A DNA stretch of 17,438 nt, taken from NCBI GenBank assembly GCA_035651595.1, contig DASRFJ010000338.1, positions 1-17,438 on the forward strand, given 5' to 3'. The notes under the pieces were generated by a model that did not search any database, was not told the DNA's origin, and worked only from the letters and a program-made list of their open reading frames with translations. This DNA is from JAFARZ01 sp035651595. GTDB taxonomy: Bacteria; Actinomycetota; Actinomycetes; Streptosporangiales; Streptosporangiaceae. The stretch's first letter is position 1. Every line of letters begins with the position of its first letter. Of this stretch, positions 1 to 7,193 are shown piece after piece. The position numbers and the translations under genes were made by a program.

Positions 1-152
1 GGGCTTCGATAGCGTGGTGGTTTTCCCCTTTGTGGTAGCGGGACCCCTGTTCACGAGGGCCGGTCTTCCACGAAGGGGAAATCTTCCACGTTGATGACGG
101 ACTGCGGGTCCGCTCCTGCCCCGGTAGCCGCACGCTGAACTCCAGGCACAGG
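1..152 (+). repeat. Dispersed repeat, copy A (inverted partner at 8552-8708)
   Basis: By hand alignment this segment matches the reverse complement of 8552-8708 at about 80% identity, with two single-base gaps. It may continue left of the window. The best kept blocks are a long hairpin (arm 26-35 CCCTTTGTGG, arm 68-77 CCACGAAGGG; one G-U pair when read as plus-strand RNA) and the block CCCGGTAGCCGCAC near 120-133. Inside the hairpin loop a second short stem (CCCT 45-48 with AGGG) is kept in copy B through a compensatory change. Two direct 9-mers TCTTCCACG lie at 64-72 and 82-90. I do not recognise the element. It could be a small RNA family or a protein-bound intergenic repeat. Confidence 0.7.
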
Positions 153-276
153 CTGCGCGCACCCGGCCTTCCCGGACGCACAGGGTGCAGCCGTTGCGGG
201 CGGGTCAGGCGGCACCTTGCGCATACCGCCTGTGGAAAACGCGCCAGAACTCTCGCACCTGTGGACAAGTGTCCAG
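153..276. other. Intergenic stretch downstream of hemL with two DnaA-box-like 9-mers
   Basis: No gene is visible between copy A of the repeat and the hemL stop. Two same-orientation 9-mers resemble DnaA boxes: TGTGGAAAA at 231-239 (reverse TTTTCCACA) and TGTGGACAA at 260-268 (reverse TTGTCCACA, the form preferred in high-GC actinomycetes). The second overlaps a hairpin just after hemL, so it may simply be part of a terminator. Confidence 0.3.
262..275 (-). terminator. Short hairpin directly after the hemL stop
   Basis: TGGAC-AAGT-GTCCA is a perfect 5-bp stem with a 4-base loop, one base after the hemL TAG. There is no T-run, as is common for actinobacterial terminators. The stem is short, so termination is only a candidate role. 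Confidence 0.3.
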
Positions 277-1572
277 CTACGCGCGGAGCGCCGCGGCGGC
301 GGTCGCGGCTGCGGCGGGGAGCGCGGACGCCACCCGCGACAGTGCTTCGTCGTCGTGCGCGGCAGACAGGAACCACGCCTCGAACGCCGAAGGCGGCAGG
401 TACACGCCGCGGTCCAGCATCGCGTGGAAGAACGCGGCGTAAGCCGCCGCGGACTGCGAACGTGCGTCGTCGAACGAGCGCACCGGCCCGTCTACACCCC
501 AGAACACGGAGAACAAGTTCCCCGCGACGGACAGGTGGAACGGCACGCCCGCCGCGGTCAGCGCGTCCGACACGAGTCCCGACACCGTAGCAGCGGCGGC
601 GTCCACAGTCGCGTACACGTCCGGCGTGCACTCCCGCAGCGTCGCCAGGCCGGCCGCGGTCGCGAGCGGATTCCCGGACAGCGTCCCTGCCTGATACACC
701 GGCCCCGACGGCGCCAGCCGCGCCATGATCGAAGCACGACCCCCAAATGCCGCCGACGGCAGCCCGCCGCCCATCACCTTGCCGAACGTCATCAGGTCGC
801 CCGCGACGCCGTCCAGACCGTACCAGCCAGACGACGTAACCCGGAACCCGGTCAGCACCTCGTCCATGATCAGCAAGGCCCCGGCGGACGTGCACAACGA
901 CCGGAGCAGCTCGTTGAACCCCGGCAACGGCGGCACGATCCCCATGTTCGCCGGGCACGCCTCGGTGATCACGCACGCGATCTCGGACCCGTTCGCCTCG
1001 AAGACAGCACGCAAAGCGGCAACGTCGTTGTACGGCAACACGACCGTGTCCGCCGCCGCGGCACCGGTGACCCCCGGCGAATCCGGCAGCCCGAACGTCG
1101 CCACCCCGGACCCGGCCGCGGCCAGCAGCGCGTCCACGTGGCCGTGATAGCACCCGGCGAATTTCACCACCACGGACCGCCCGGTGTACCCGCGCGCCAG
1201 CCGAACCGCGGACATCGTCGCCTCGGTGCCGGAGTTCACCAGCCGCACCTGCTCAACCGGCGCCCGCGCCACGATCTCCTCGGCCAGCGACACCTCGCCC
1301 GGCGTCGCGGCGCCGAACGATGTCCCCGACGACAACGCGGCCGACACCGCCGACACCACGGCAGGAAAAGCATGCCCCAAGATCAGCGGCCCCCAGGAGC
1401 AGACCAGGTCCACGTACGAGGCGCCGTCCGCGTCGTACAGGTACGGCCCGGATCCGCGCACCATGAACCGCGGCGTGCCGCCCACCGACCCGAACGCCCG
1501 CACCGGTGAGTTCACGCCGCCCGGCGTCACGGCCAGCGCCCGCTTGAAGAGCGCGTCCGAAGACGAGATCAC
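277..1572 (-). CDS. hemL: Glutamate-1-semialdehyde 2,1-aminomutase (HemL)
   Basis: Converts glutamate-1-semialdehyde to 5-aminolevulinate in the cytosol with pyridoxal phosphate, the second step of the C5 heme route. The 431-residue product has the usual family length. It shows the fold-type I aminotransferase marks: NSGTEATMSAVRLARG (113-128), CYHGHVDALL (141-150), the cofactor Asp in IMDEVLTGFR (235-244) and the Schiff-base Lys265 in TFGKVMGGGLPSAAFGG. I chose the GTG at 1572 because family homology begins there (VISSSDALFKRA), a GAGG lies 4 bases upstream, and the GTG shares a 4-bp GTGA overlap with the stop of the preceding gene. The open frame runs about 67 codons further upstream, but that part is antisense-like shadow over the neighbour. 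It is the last gene of the heme operon and probably translationally coupled to the prim-pol-like gene. Confidence 0.97.
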   Translation of the reverse strand: MISSSDALFKRALAVTPGGVNSPVRAFGSVGGTPRFMVRGSGPYLYDADGASYVDLVCSWGPLILGHAFPAVVSAVSAALSSGTSFGAATPGEVSLAEEIVARAPVEQVRLVNSGTEATMSAVRLARGYTGRSVVVKFAGCYHGHVDALLAAAGSGVATFGLPDSPGVTGAAAADTVVLPYNDVAALRAVFEANGSEIACVITEACPANMGIVPPLPGFNELLRSLCTSAGALLIMDEVLTGFRVTSSGWYGLDGVAGDLMTFGKVMGGGLPSAAFGGRASIMARLAPSGPVYQAGTLSGNPLATAAGLATLRECTPDVYATVDAAAATVSGLVSDALTAAGVPFHLSVAGNLFSVFWGVDGPVRSFDDARSQSAAAYAAFFHAMLDRGVYLPPSAFEAWFLSAAHDDEALSRVASALPAAAATAAAALRA

Positions 1573-2237
1573 AGGGCCTCGCAGGCATCCACGAGGTGCT
1601 CGAGCAGGCGCAGCGCGTCCGGCAGCGAATGGTCCTCGGGCGAGCGCATCCACCGGCTTCCGGTGCTCGACGCCAGCCGCGACGGCGGCGCGAGCACGTA
1701 GCTGTCGCGAGTATGCCAGCGCAGTCCGGTCGCCACCGACTCCGGCGAGGAATCGAGCCCGCAGGACCACCACTCGTCCTCGTCCGCACCGGCGCCGCGG
1801 GTGACGACGAAGAACAGCATCCGGTCCCCGCCGAGAGCCGCGACCGGGCCGCTCTTCACCCCGGCCTGGCTCATCCGCGCCAGCGCGGACGCGCCCGCCA
1901 CGGCCGGCACGTCCAGCACGTCAAAAACCCGGCCGGTGACGAGCAAGACGTTCGCCTCCGGCCGGGTTTCCCACCAGTTCCTGATGATGTCGATGTCCAC
2001 GCTCGCCTGCATCTGCCAGGCGGGCGATACCGGATGCGCGCCCGGCGCCGGGCAGCCGACCCGGTCACACGAGCACGCGCGCCCCGGCTCCATCGCACCG
2101 CGCGGGTGCGCCCCCGGACAGACCGGCCAGCCCATGGCGGCATATCGCTCCGCCGCGGCGCCAAGCGGCTGCTGCCGCTCCGCCGCGCGGGCACGGCCTC
2201 GCCGCCACGCAACATCAACCATTAGACCCCTTGTCAT
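1569..2237 (-). CDS. Prim-pol-like protein (bifunctional DNA primase/polymerase N-terminal family), probably catalytically degenerate
   Basis: A 222-residue protein that I assign to the prim-pol N-terminal domain family. The signs are the Cys/His cluster CSCDRVGCPAPGAHPVSPAW, then an IRNWWETRPEANVLLVTG segment, then the place where active family members carry an acidic catalytic pair. Here that place reads FDVLDVPAVAG: the second acid of a DxD-type motif is replaced by Pro. A WW-containing block (DEDEWWSCGLD) and an SYVLAPPS block follow. No helicase domain is attached. From memory, similar genes sit beside hemB and hemL in other actinomycetes, so this is probably a conserved neighbour, not an intruder. 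Its role in the operon is unknown. Start choice is open: ATG 2237 has GAGG 5 bases upstream, while ATG 2222 has AAGGGG 4 bases upstream. It begins 35 bp after hemB and ends in the GTGA overlap with hemL. Confidence 0.8.
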   Translation of the reverse strand: MTRGLMVDVAWRRGRARAAERQQPLGAAAERYAAMGWPVCPGAHPRGAMEPGRACSCDRVGCPAPGAHPVSPAWQMQASVDIDIIRNWWETRPEANVLLVTGRVFDVLDVPAVAGASALARMSQAGVKSGPVAALGGDRMLFFVVTRGAGADEDEWWSCGLDSSPESVATGLRWHTRDSYVLAPPSRLASSTGSRWMRSPEDHSLPDALRLLEHLVDACEAL

Positions 2238-2272
2238 AACGACCTCGGTGCTTGTCCCCGTTTTGTGCGAGG

Positions 2273-3247
2273 CTACCGGAGGCGGGCCGCCTCGGTGGCC
2301 CAGTAGGTCAGGATGATCCCGGCGCCCGCCCGCTTGATGGCGGTGAGCGTCTCCAGCATGATCCGCTCCCGGTCCAGCCAGCCGTTGGCCGCCGCGGCCT
2401 CCACCATGGCGAACTCGCCGCTGACCTGATACGCCGCTACCGGCACGGTCACCGTGCCGGCGATCCGGCGGATGATGTCCAGGTAGGCAAGCGCGGGCTT
2501 GACCATCACCATGTCGGCGCCTTCGGCGACGTCGAGTGCGACCTCGCGCAGGGTCTCGGTGGCGTTCCTCGGGTCCTCCTGGTGGGTCCCGCGGTCGCCG
2601 AACTTCGGCGCTCCCTCGGCGGCCTCACGGAACGGGCCGTAGAAGCCGGACGCGTACTTGACCGAGTAGGCGCAGATGCCGATGTCGCTGTACCCGGCGT
2701 CATCGAGCGCGCGGCGGATGGCGCCGACCTGGCCGTCCATCATGCCGCTGGGCGCGACCATGTGCGCACCCGCCCTGGCCTGCGCGACCGCGATCGAGGC
2801 GTACCGGTCCAGCGTCTCGTCGTTGCGCACGTAGCCGTCCGAGTCGAGGATCCCGCAGTGCCCGTGGTCGGTGTACTCGCACAGGCACAGGTCGCCCATC
2901 AGCACCATGTCGTCGCCGACCTCAGCGCGCAAATCGGCGAGGGCGACCTGAGAGATCCCTGCCTCGTCGTCACCGGCGCTGCCGCGGCCGTCCTTCACCG
3001 CTGGCACGCCGAATACGATGATGCCGCCCACGCCGGCGCTCGCCGCCTCGGCGGCGGCCTTACGCAGGCTGTCCCTGGTGTGCTGGACCACGCCGGGCAT
3101 CGAGCTGATCGGCCGCGGCTCGGTGAGGCCTTCCTTGATGAAGACCGGCAGCACGAAGTCGCTGGGCCGGAGCGTGGTCTCGGCGACCATCGCCCTGATG
3201 GCAGGCGTGCGGCGAAGCCGCCGGGGGCGGACCTGCGGGTAGCTCAT
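2273..3247 (-). CDS. hemB: Delta-aminolevulinic acid dehydratase / porphobilinogen synthase (HemB)
   Basis: Condenses two 5-aminolevulinate molecules to porphobilinogen. The 324-residue length is typical. The two active-site lysines are visible: Lys197 in YSVKYAS, followed by the lid segment FYGPFREAA, and the Schiff-base Lys250 in MVMVKPALAYLD. The metal segment LCLCEYTDHGHCG (120-132) has the three cysteines Cys121, Cys123 and Cys131, so this is the zinc-dependent form, not the magnesium form with aspartates. I chose ATG 3247, where family homology starts, 7 bp after the hemD stop. An AGGAGG lies 13 bases upstream, inside the last codons of hemD, which is a long spacing. The open frame continues 14 residues further up in an Ala-rich stretch, so ATG 3289 is a less likely alternative. 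Confidence 0.97.
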   Translation of the reverse strand: MSYPQVRPRRLRRTPAIRAMVAETTLRPSDFVLPVFIKEGLTEPRPISSMPGVVQHTRDSLRKAAAEAASAGVGGIIVFGVPAVKDGRGSAGDDEAGISQVALADLRAEVGDDMVLMGDLCLCEYTDHGHCGILDSDGYVRNDETLDRYASIAVAQARAGAHMVAPSGMMDGQVGAIRRALDDAGYSDIGICAYSVKYASGFYGPFREAAEGAPKFGDRGTHQEDPRNATETLREVALDVAEGADMVMVKPALAYLDIIRRIAGTVTVPVAAYQVSGEFAMVEAAAANGWLDRERIMLETLTAIKRAGAGIILTYWATEAARLR

Positions 3248-3254
3248 GATCTCG

Positions 3255-4856
3255 TTAACGCCTCCTGCGGCCGCCGCGGCGGCGCTCACTTGGCCGGCGA
3301 AGCTGTTCGCCGGATTCGGCGGCCGCCTCCTGCAGCCCCCTGCCGTATTCGGCCATGGCGTCGACCAGGGCGGTCATCGACGGGCTCGGCGCCGTCACGT
3401 CCACCCGCAGGCCGAACTCCGCGGCCGTCTTCGCCGTCTGCGGCCCGATCACGCCGATCACCGTGACCGCGTGCGGCTTGCCGGCGATGCCGACCAGGTT
3501 CCGCACCGTCGACGAGCTGGTGAACAGCACCGCGTCGAACCCGCCGCCCTTGATCGCCTCCCGGATCGGCGCGGGTGGCGGCGCGGCGCGCACCGTCCGG
3601 TATGCGGTGACGTCCTCGCACTCCCAGCCCAGGTCGGTGAGCTTGGCCAGCAGCGTCTCGGTGGCGATGTCGGCGCGCGGCAGCAGCACCCGGTTGATCG
3701 GATCGAGCAGGTCGTCGTACGGCGGCCACTCGTTGGCCAGGCCCTCCGCGGACTGCTCCCCGGACGGCACCAGATCCGGCCGGATGCCGAAGTCAAGCAG
3801 CGACTTGGCCGTCTGCTCGCCCACGGCCGCGATCTTCACGCCAGCGAACGCGCGGGCGTCGAGGCCGTACTCCTCGAACCGCTCGCGCACCGCGCGGACC
3901 GCGTTCGCCGAGGTGAAGGCCACCCACTGGTACCGGCCCGTGACCAGGCCCTTGACCGCGCGCTCCATCTGCTGCGGGGTGCGCGGCGGCTCGACCGCGA
4001 TCGTCGGCACCTCCTCGGGCACCGCGCCGTATTCCCTGAGCCGCTCGGAGACGGCCGCGGCCTGCTCCTTGGTGCGCGGCACGAGCACCCGCCAGCCGAA
4101 CAGCGGCTTGGTCTCGAACCAGGAAAGCCGTTCCCTGCTGGCGACCACGTCGCCGACCACGGCGATCGCCTGACCCTGAGTGTTCGCCAGGCTGATGCCC
4201 GCCGCCTTCAGGTCCGGGCCGATGTGGCCGAGGGTCGAGCTGACGGTCTGCTGCGCGCTGGTCGTGCCGTCCCAGGTGATGGCGAGCCTGGTCGCCTCCG
4301 GCCAGCCGTTGGCGATCAGCATCTTCGCCAGGTCCGCCGGGCCCGCGTCGGCGCCGAGCACGATGAGCGTGGCCGGGCTGTACGCCACCCGGCTCGCCTC
4401 TGACGCGTGGATAATCCGCAGCTCACCGGCGTTCGGGCCGGCCAGTGCGATACCGGCGGCGCCGGGCACGGCGATGTGCGGCGGCACGCCCGCGATGATC
4501 TCGAACCGCACCCCGGCCTTCGCGCACGCCGCGGCGTCCTGCGCGGCGCCGGATAGCAGCGGGTCTCCCTGGTACAGCCGGACGACCAGCTGGCCGGCCT
4601 TGGCGGGCGCGGTGAGCTGCTTGGCGATCACCGCCGGGGTGCCGTCGGCGGGCTCGGCGAGCTGGGCGTGCGCGGAGACGAACCGCTGCGCGAGGGCGTG
4701 GTGCTCCGGTCCCGCGACGACCAGGTCGGCGGCGGCCAGCAGTTCGGCGGCCCGCACGGTCAGGAGTCCTTCGTCACCGGGCCCGGCGCCCACCAGGGCG
4801 ACCCAGCCGCGCGGCTTGTCGGCCGCCCCCGGCTCGGAGTGCTGCTTACTGCTCAC
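3255..4856 (-). CDS. hemD: Fused uroporphyrinogen-III C-methyltransferase-like / uroporphyrinogen-III synthase (CobA-HemD)
   Basis: A two-domain protein of 533 residues. Residues about 17-245 resemble the tetrapyrrole methylase fold (VALVGAGPGDEGLLTVRAAE at 19-38, VRLYQGDPLLSGA, ITWDGTTSAQQTV). Residues about 254-515 are uroporphyrinogen-III synthase (GWRVLVPRTKEQAAAVSERL; FTSANAVRAV; FTSSSTVRNL; VIGPQTAKTAAEFG), which closes hydroxymethylbilane to uroporphyrinogen III. The methylase half has lost usual marks: the YD after ADVV is AGPEHH, and GDPFVFGRG is GDPLLSGAA. It may therefore be structural and not make precorrin-2; this is inference. The C-terminus is an Arg-rich tail (RRPSERRRGGRRRR). 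The GTG start overlaps the hemC stop as GTGA at 4853-4856. Such fusions are typical of actinomycetes. Confidence 0.95.
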   Translation of the reverse strand: MSSKQHSEPGAADKPRGWVALVGAGPGDEGLLTVRAAELLAAADLVVAGPEHHALAQRFVSAHAQLAEPADGTPAVIAKQLTAPAKAGQLVVRLYQGDPLLSGAAQDAAACAKAGVRFEIIAGVPPHIAVPGAAGIALAGPNAGELRIIHASEASRVAYSPATLIVLGADAGPADLAKMLIANGWPEATRLAITWDGTTSAQQTVSSTLGHIGPDLKAAGISLANTQGQAIAVVGDVVASRERLSWFETKPLFGWRVLVPRTKEQAAAVSERLREYGAVPEEVPTIAVEPPRTPQQMERAVKGLVTGRYQWVAFTSANAVRAVRERFEEYGLDARAFAGVKIAAVGEQTAKSLLDFGIRPDLVPSGEQSAEGLANEWPPYDDLLDPINRVLLPRADIATETLLAKLTDLGWECEDVTAYRTVRAAPPPAPIREAIKGGGFDAVLFTSSSTVRNLVGIAGKPHAVTVIGVIGPQTAKTAAEFGLRVDVTAPSPSMTALVDAMAEYGRGLQEAAAESGEQLRRPSERRRGGRRRR

Positions 4857-5830
4857 TGCACATCATTCCCGCTGTTCGCCGGATCCTCCGGCACCCTGAT
4901 CAGTTCTTCCGCGCCCGAGCGGAGCAGGTCCGCCGCGAGATCCCGGCCGAGCTGGCGCGCATTGGCCGGCCGGCCAACCCCGTGCGCACGCAGCATCGTT
5001 GTCCCGTCCACGCTCATCACGACTGCGTGCATGTCCAGACCGCGTTCTCCCGAAACCCCGCCCGCGGTCCGCGGCCCTGGCGCCGCCGCGTACGCCGCCA
5101 CCGGCGCGTGGCATCCGGCGGCCAGCGCCACGAGCAGGCTGCGTTCCGCGATCGTCGCCGCCACCGTGTGCGGATCGCTGATGACGCCGAGCAGTTCGGC
5201 AAGGTCGGAGTCTGTGGTCCGGCATTCCACGGCCAGCGCGCCCTGACCCGGCGCGGGCAGCATCTCCTCCGGCTCGAAGACCTGGGTCACCGCGTCGAGG
5301 TGGCCGATCCGCTCAAGGCCGGCGTAGGCCAGCACGACCGCGTCCACCTCGCCCTTGCCGATCTTCGCCATCCTGGTGTCCGCGTTGCCGCGGATCGGCA
5401 CGCATCGCAGGTCGGCGCGCAACGCGAGCACCTGAGCGGCGCGCCGCAGCGAGCCGGTGCCGATCCGGGCGCCGGGTGACAGGTCGGCGAGCTTGGCGCC
5501 GTCGCGCGCCACCAGCGCGTCGCGCGGATCGTCCCGCCGCGGCACCGCGGCCAGCGCGATGTCCGGCGGCTGGACGGCCGGCAGGTCCTTCAGCGAGTGC
5601 ACCGCGAAATCGATCTCACCGTGCAGCAGCGCGTCACGCAGCGCGCTCACGAACACGCCGGTGCCGCCTATCTGGGTGAGCGCCGCGCGGTTCACGTCGC
5701 CGAGCGTGGTGACACCGACGATCTCCACCTCGCGGCCGGTCGCCGCCGTGATCTGATCGGCGACCCGGCGGGACTGCGCGACAGCCATGGGGCTGCGGCG
5801 GCTGCCGAGCCGCAGCGTCACCGCGTTCAC
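4853..5830 (-). CDS. hemC: Porphobilinogen deaminase / hydroxymethylbilane synthase (HemC)
   Basis: Polymerises four porphobilinogens into hydroxymethylbilane, the substrate of the HemD domain encoded next. The 325 residues cover the whole family: substrate and cofactor segments RLGSRRSPMAVAQS (7-20), FAVHSLKDLP (75-84, with the catalytic Asp82), IGTGSLRRAAQ (123-133) and IRGNADTRMAKI (146-157). Cys240 in ALAAGCHAPVAA is the attachment site of the dipyrromethane cofactor. The GTG start overlaps the hemA stop (GTGA, 5827-5830) and the stop overlaps the hemD start in the same way. Both junctions point to coupled translation and matched amounts of the three enzymes. Confidence 0.98.
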   Translation of the reverse strand: MNAVTLRLGSRRSPMAVAQSRRVADQITAATGREVEIVGVTTLGDVNRAALTQIGGTGVFVSALRDALLHGEIDFAVHSLKDLPAVQPPDIALAAVPRRDDPRDALVARDGAKLADLSPGARIGTGSLRRAAQVLALRADLRCVPIRGNADTRMAKIGKGEVDAVVLAYAGLERIGHLDAVTQVFEPEEMLPAPGQGALAVECRTTDSDLAELLGVISDPHTVAATIAERSLLVALAAGCHAPVAAYAAAPGPRTAGGVSGERGLDMHAVVMSVDGTTMLRAHGVGRPANARQLGRDLAADLLRSGAEELIRVPEDPANSGNDVQ

Positions 5831-7182
5831 TGTGAGGCCTCCTGCTCCGTGGCGGCACGGGTAACCGCTTCGACCGCCCGTGGATCGAGATCGAAGAGGA
5901 CCCGCAGCGCCGCGGCATACTCCTCGCCCCCCGGCGAACCCGCGAGTTCCTTCACTCGCACGGTCGGCGCGTGCAATAGCTTGTCTACCACCCGCCGCAC
6001 GGTCTGGGCTATCTCATCAAGCGCGTGGCCACTCAATCCGTCCGCGCTCAGCCGGCCAGCCAGCCTGGCGAGTTCCGCGTCCACCACTTCGGCCGCCTTG
6101 GTCCGCAGCGCGACCACGGTGGGCGCCACCGTGGCGGCGTCGGTGGCCTGCTGATAGGCGGCGAGCTCCGCCTCGATGATCGCGCGGACCGCGGCGACGT
6201 CCTGCGCCTGGGCGACCGTGCCGTGCTCACTGAGCACGTCCATGCCGATCACCGTGACGCCGGGCAGGCCGGCCACCGCCGGATCCACGTCGCGCGGCAT
6301 CGCCAGGTCGAGGATGACCAGCTCGCGCCCTGCGGCGATCGTGTCCGCGGTGATCACGTGGCCCGCCGCGCCGGTGCAGGAGATCACCAGGTCAGCCCCG
6401 GTGATGGCCCGCGGTAGCTCGGTGAAGTCGACGACCGTGCCGTCATACTTGGCGGCGAGGCGCTCGGCGTGCTTGCGGGTGCGGTTGGCGAGCATGATGC
6501 GCGCCGCGCCCTGCCGGGTCGCCGTCGCCGCGGCAAGGGCGCTCATCGAACCCGCGCCCACGATCAGCACCCGCTGGCCCGCCAGCAGCTGGCCCGCCAG
6601 CGGCTGGCCCGCCAGCGGCTGGCCCGCCAGCGGCTGATTGCCGGTGGTGCCGAGGCTTTGCGCGGCCAGCTCGATCCCGACGCTGACCACGCTGGCGCCG
6701 AGCTGGTTGATGGCGGTCTCGGCACGAGCGCGCTTGCCGGTGCGCAGCGCCACCCTGCCGAGATCGCCGAGGACGCGGCCGAGGGTGCCGACCTCGCCGG
6801 CCAGCTTGAGCGCGGAGCGCACCTGACCGAGGATCTGGTCCTCGCCGACGACCATGGCATCGAGCCCGCTGGCCACGGCGAGCAGATGGTTGACCGCGCG
6901 GTCCTCGTAGTGCACGTACAAGTGCGGCGTCAGCTCGGTGGCCGGCATGCCGCAGTGGCGGGCGAGTAGCTCGTAGATCGCGGTCAGTCCGGCGTGGAAC
7001 CGGTCCACGTCGGCGTACACCTCGACCCGGTTACACGTCGAGATCACGAACGTCTCGGCCACCGGTTCGGCGCGCCCGAGGTCGTGGATCAGCTTGGCAA
7101 GCGCGTCCCCGCTGACCGCGGCCAGCTCCAGCGTCGCGACCGGAGCACTCTTATGGCTCAGCCCGACTACCAGCACGCTCAC
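5827..7182 (-). CDS. hemA: Glutamyl-tRNA reductase (HemA)
   Basis: NADPH-dependent reduction of glutamyl-tRNA(Glu) to glutamate-1-semialdehyde, the committed and usually limiting step of C5 heme synthesis. The 451 residues show the N-terminal catalytic domain with the nucleophile Cys50 in STCNRVEVYADVDRFHAG, GLDAMVVGEDQILGQVRSAL (106-125), a Rossmann domain starting VLIVGAGSMSALAA (205-218), DLVISCTGA, and a C-terminal helical dimerisation region. An in-frame run of four PLAGQ-type pentapeptides (residues 184-203) lengthens the linker just before the Rossmann strand. The start is GTG 7182, 11 bp after the rex stop with GGTGG upstream. Expression is expected to follow Rex control from the promoter in front of rex. 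Heme-mediated feedback, known for some HemA proteins, cannot be judged here. Confidence 0.98.
   Translation of the reverse strand: MSVLVVGLSHKSAPVATLELAAVSGDALAKLIHDLGRAEPVAETFVISTCNRVEVYADVDRFHAGLTAIYELLARHCGMPATELTPHLYVHYEDRAVNHLLAVASGLDAMVVGEDQILGQVRSALKLAGEVGTLGRVLGDLGRVALRTGKRARAETAINQLGASVVSVGIELAAQSLGTTGNQPLAGQPLAGQPLAGQLLAGQRVLIVGAGSMSALAAATATRQGAARIMLANRTRKHAERLAAKYDGTVVDFTELPRAITGADLVISCTGAAGHVITADTIAAGRELVILDLAMPRDVDPAVAGLPGVTVIGMDVLSEHGTVAQAQDVAAVRAIIEAELAAYQQATDAATVAPTVVALRTKAAEVVDAELARLAGRLSADGLSGHALDEIAQTVRRVVDKLLHAPTVRVKELAGSPGGEEYAAALRVLFDLDPRAVEAVTRAATEQEASQ
6574..6633 (-). repeat. 15-bp in-frame tandem repeat inside hemA (about 4 units)
   Basis: The plus strand reads CGGCTGGCCCGCCAG repeated with minor changes, giving PLAGQ-PLAGQ-PLAGQ-LLAGQ in HemA (residues 184-203). 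The unit is a multiple of three, so copy-number change keeps the frame. Two of the units (6601-6615 and 6616-6630) are identical, which suggests recent slippage. Confidence 0.9.
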
Positions 7183-7193
7183 CTGACCACCGC

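Noticed and set aside
217..1509. Long plus-strand frame opposite hemL, Arg/His-rich
   Set aside because: The composition is typical of antisense in GC-rich DNA, and hemL on the other strand is unambiguous.
2252..4403. Plus-strand frames of 404 and 385 codons opposite hemB and hemD
   Set aside because: Antisense shadows of well-conserved enzymes, without homology or start signals.
6574..6633. CRISPR-like short repeats
   Set aside because: The units are contiguous without spacers and lie in frame inside hemA.
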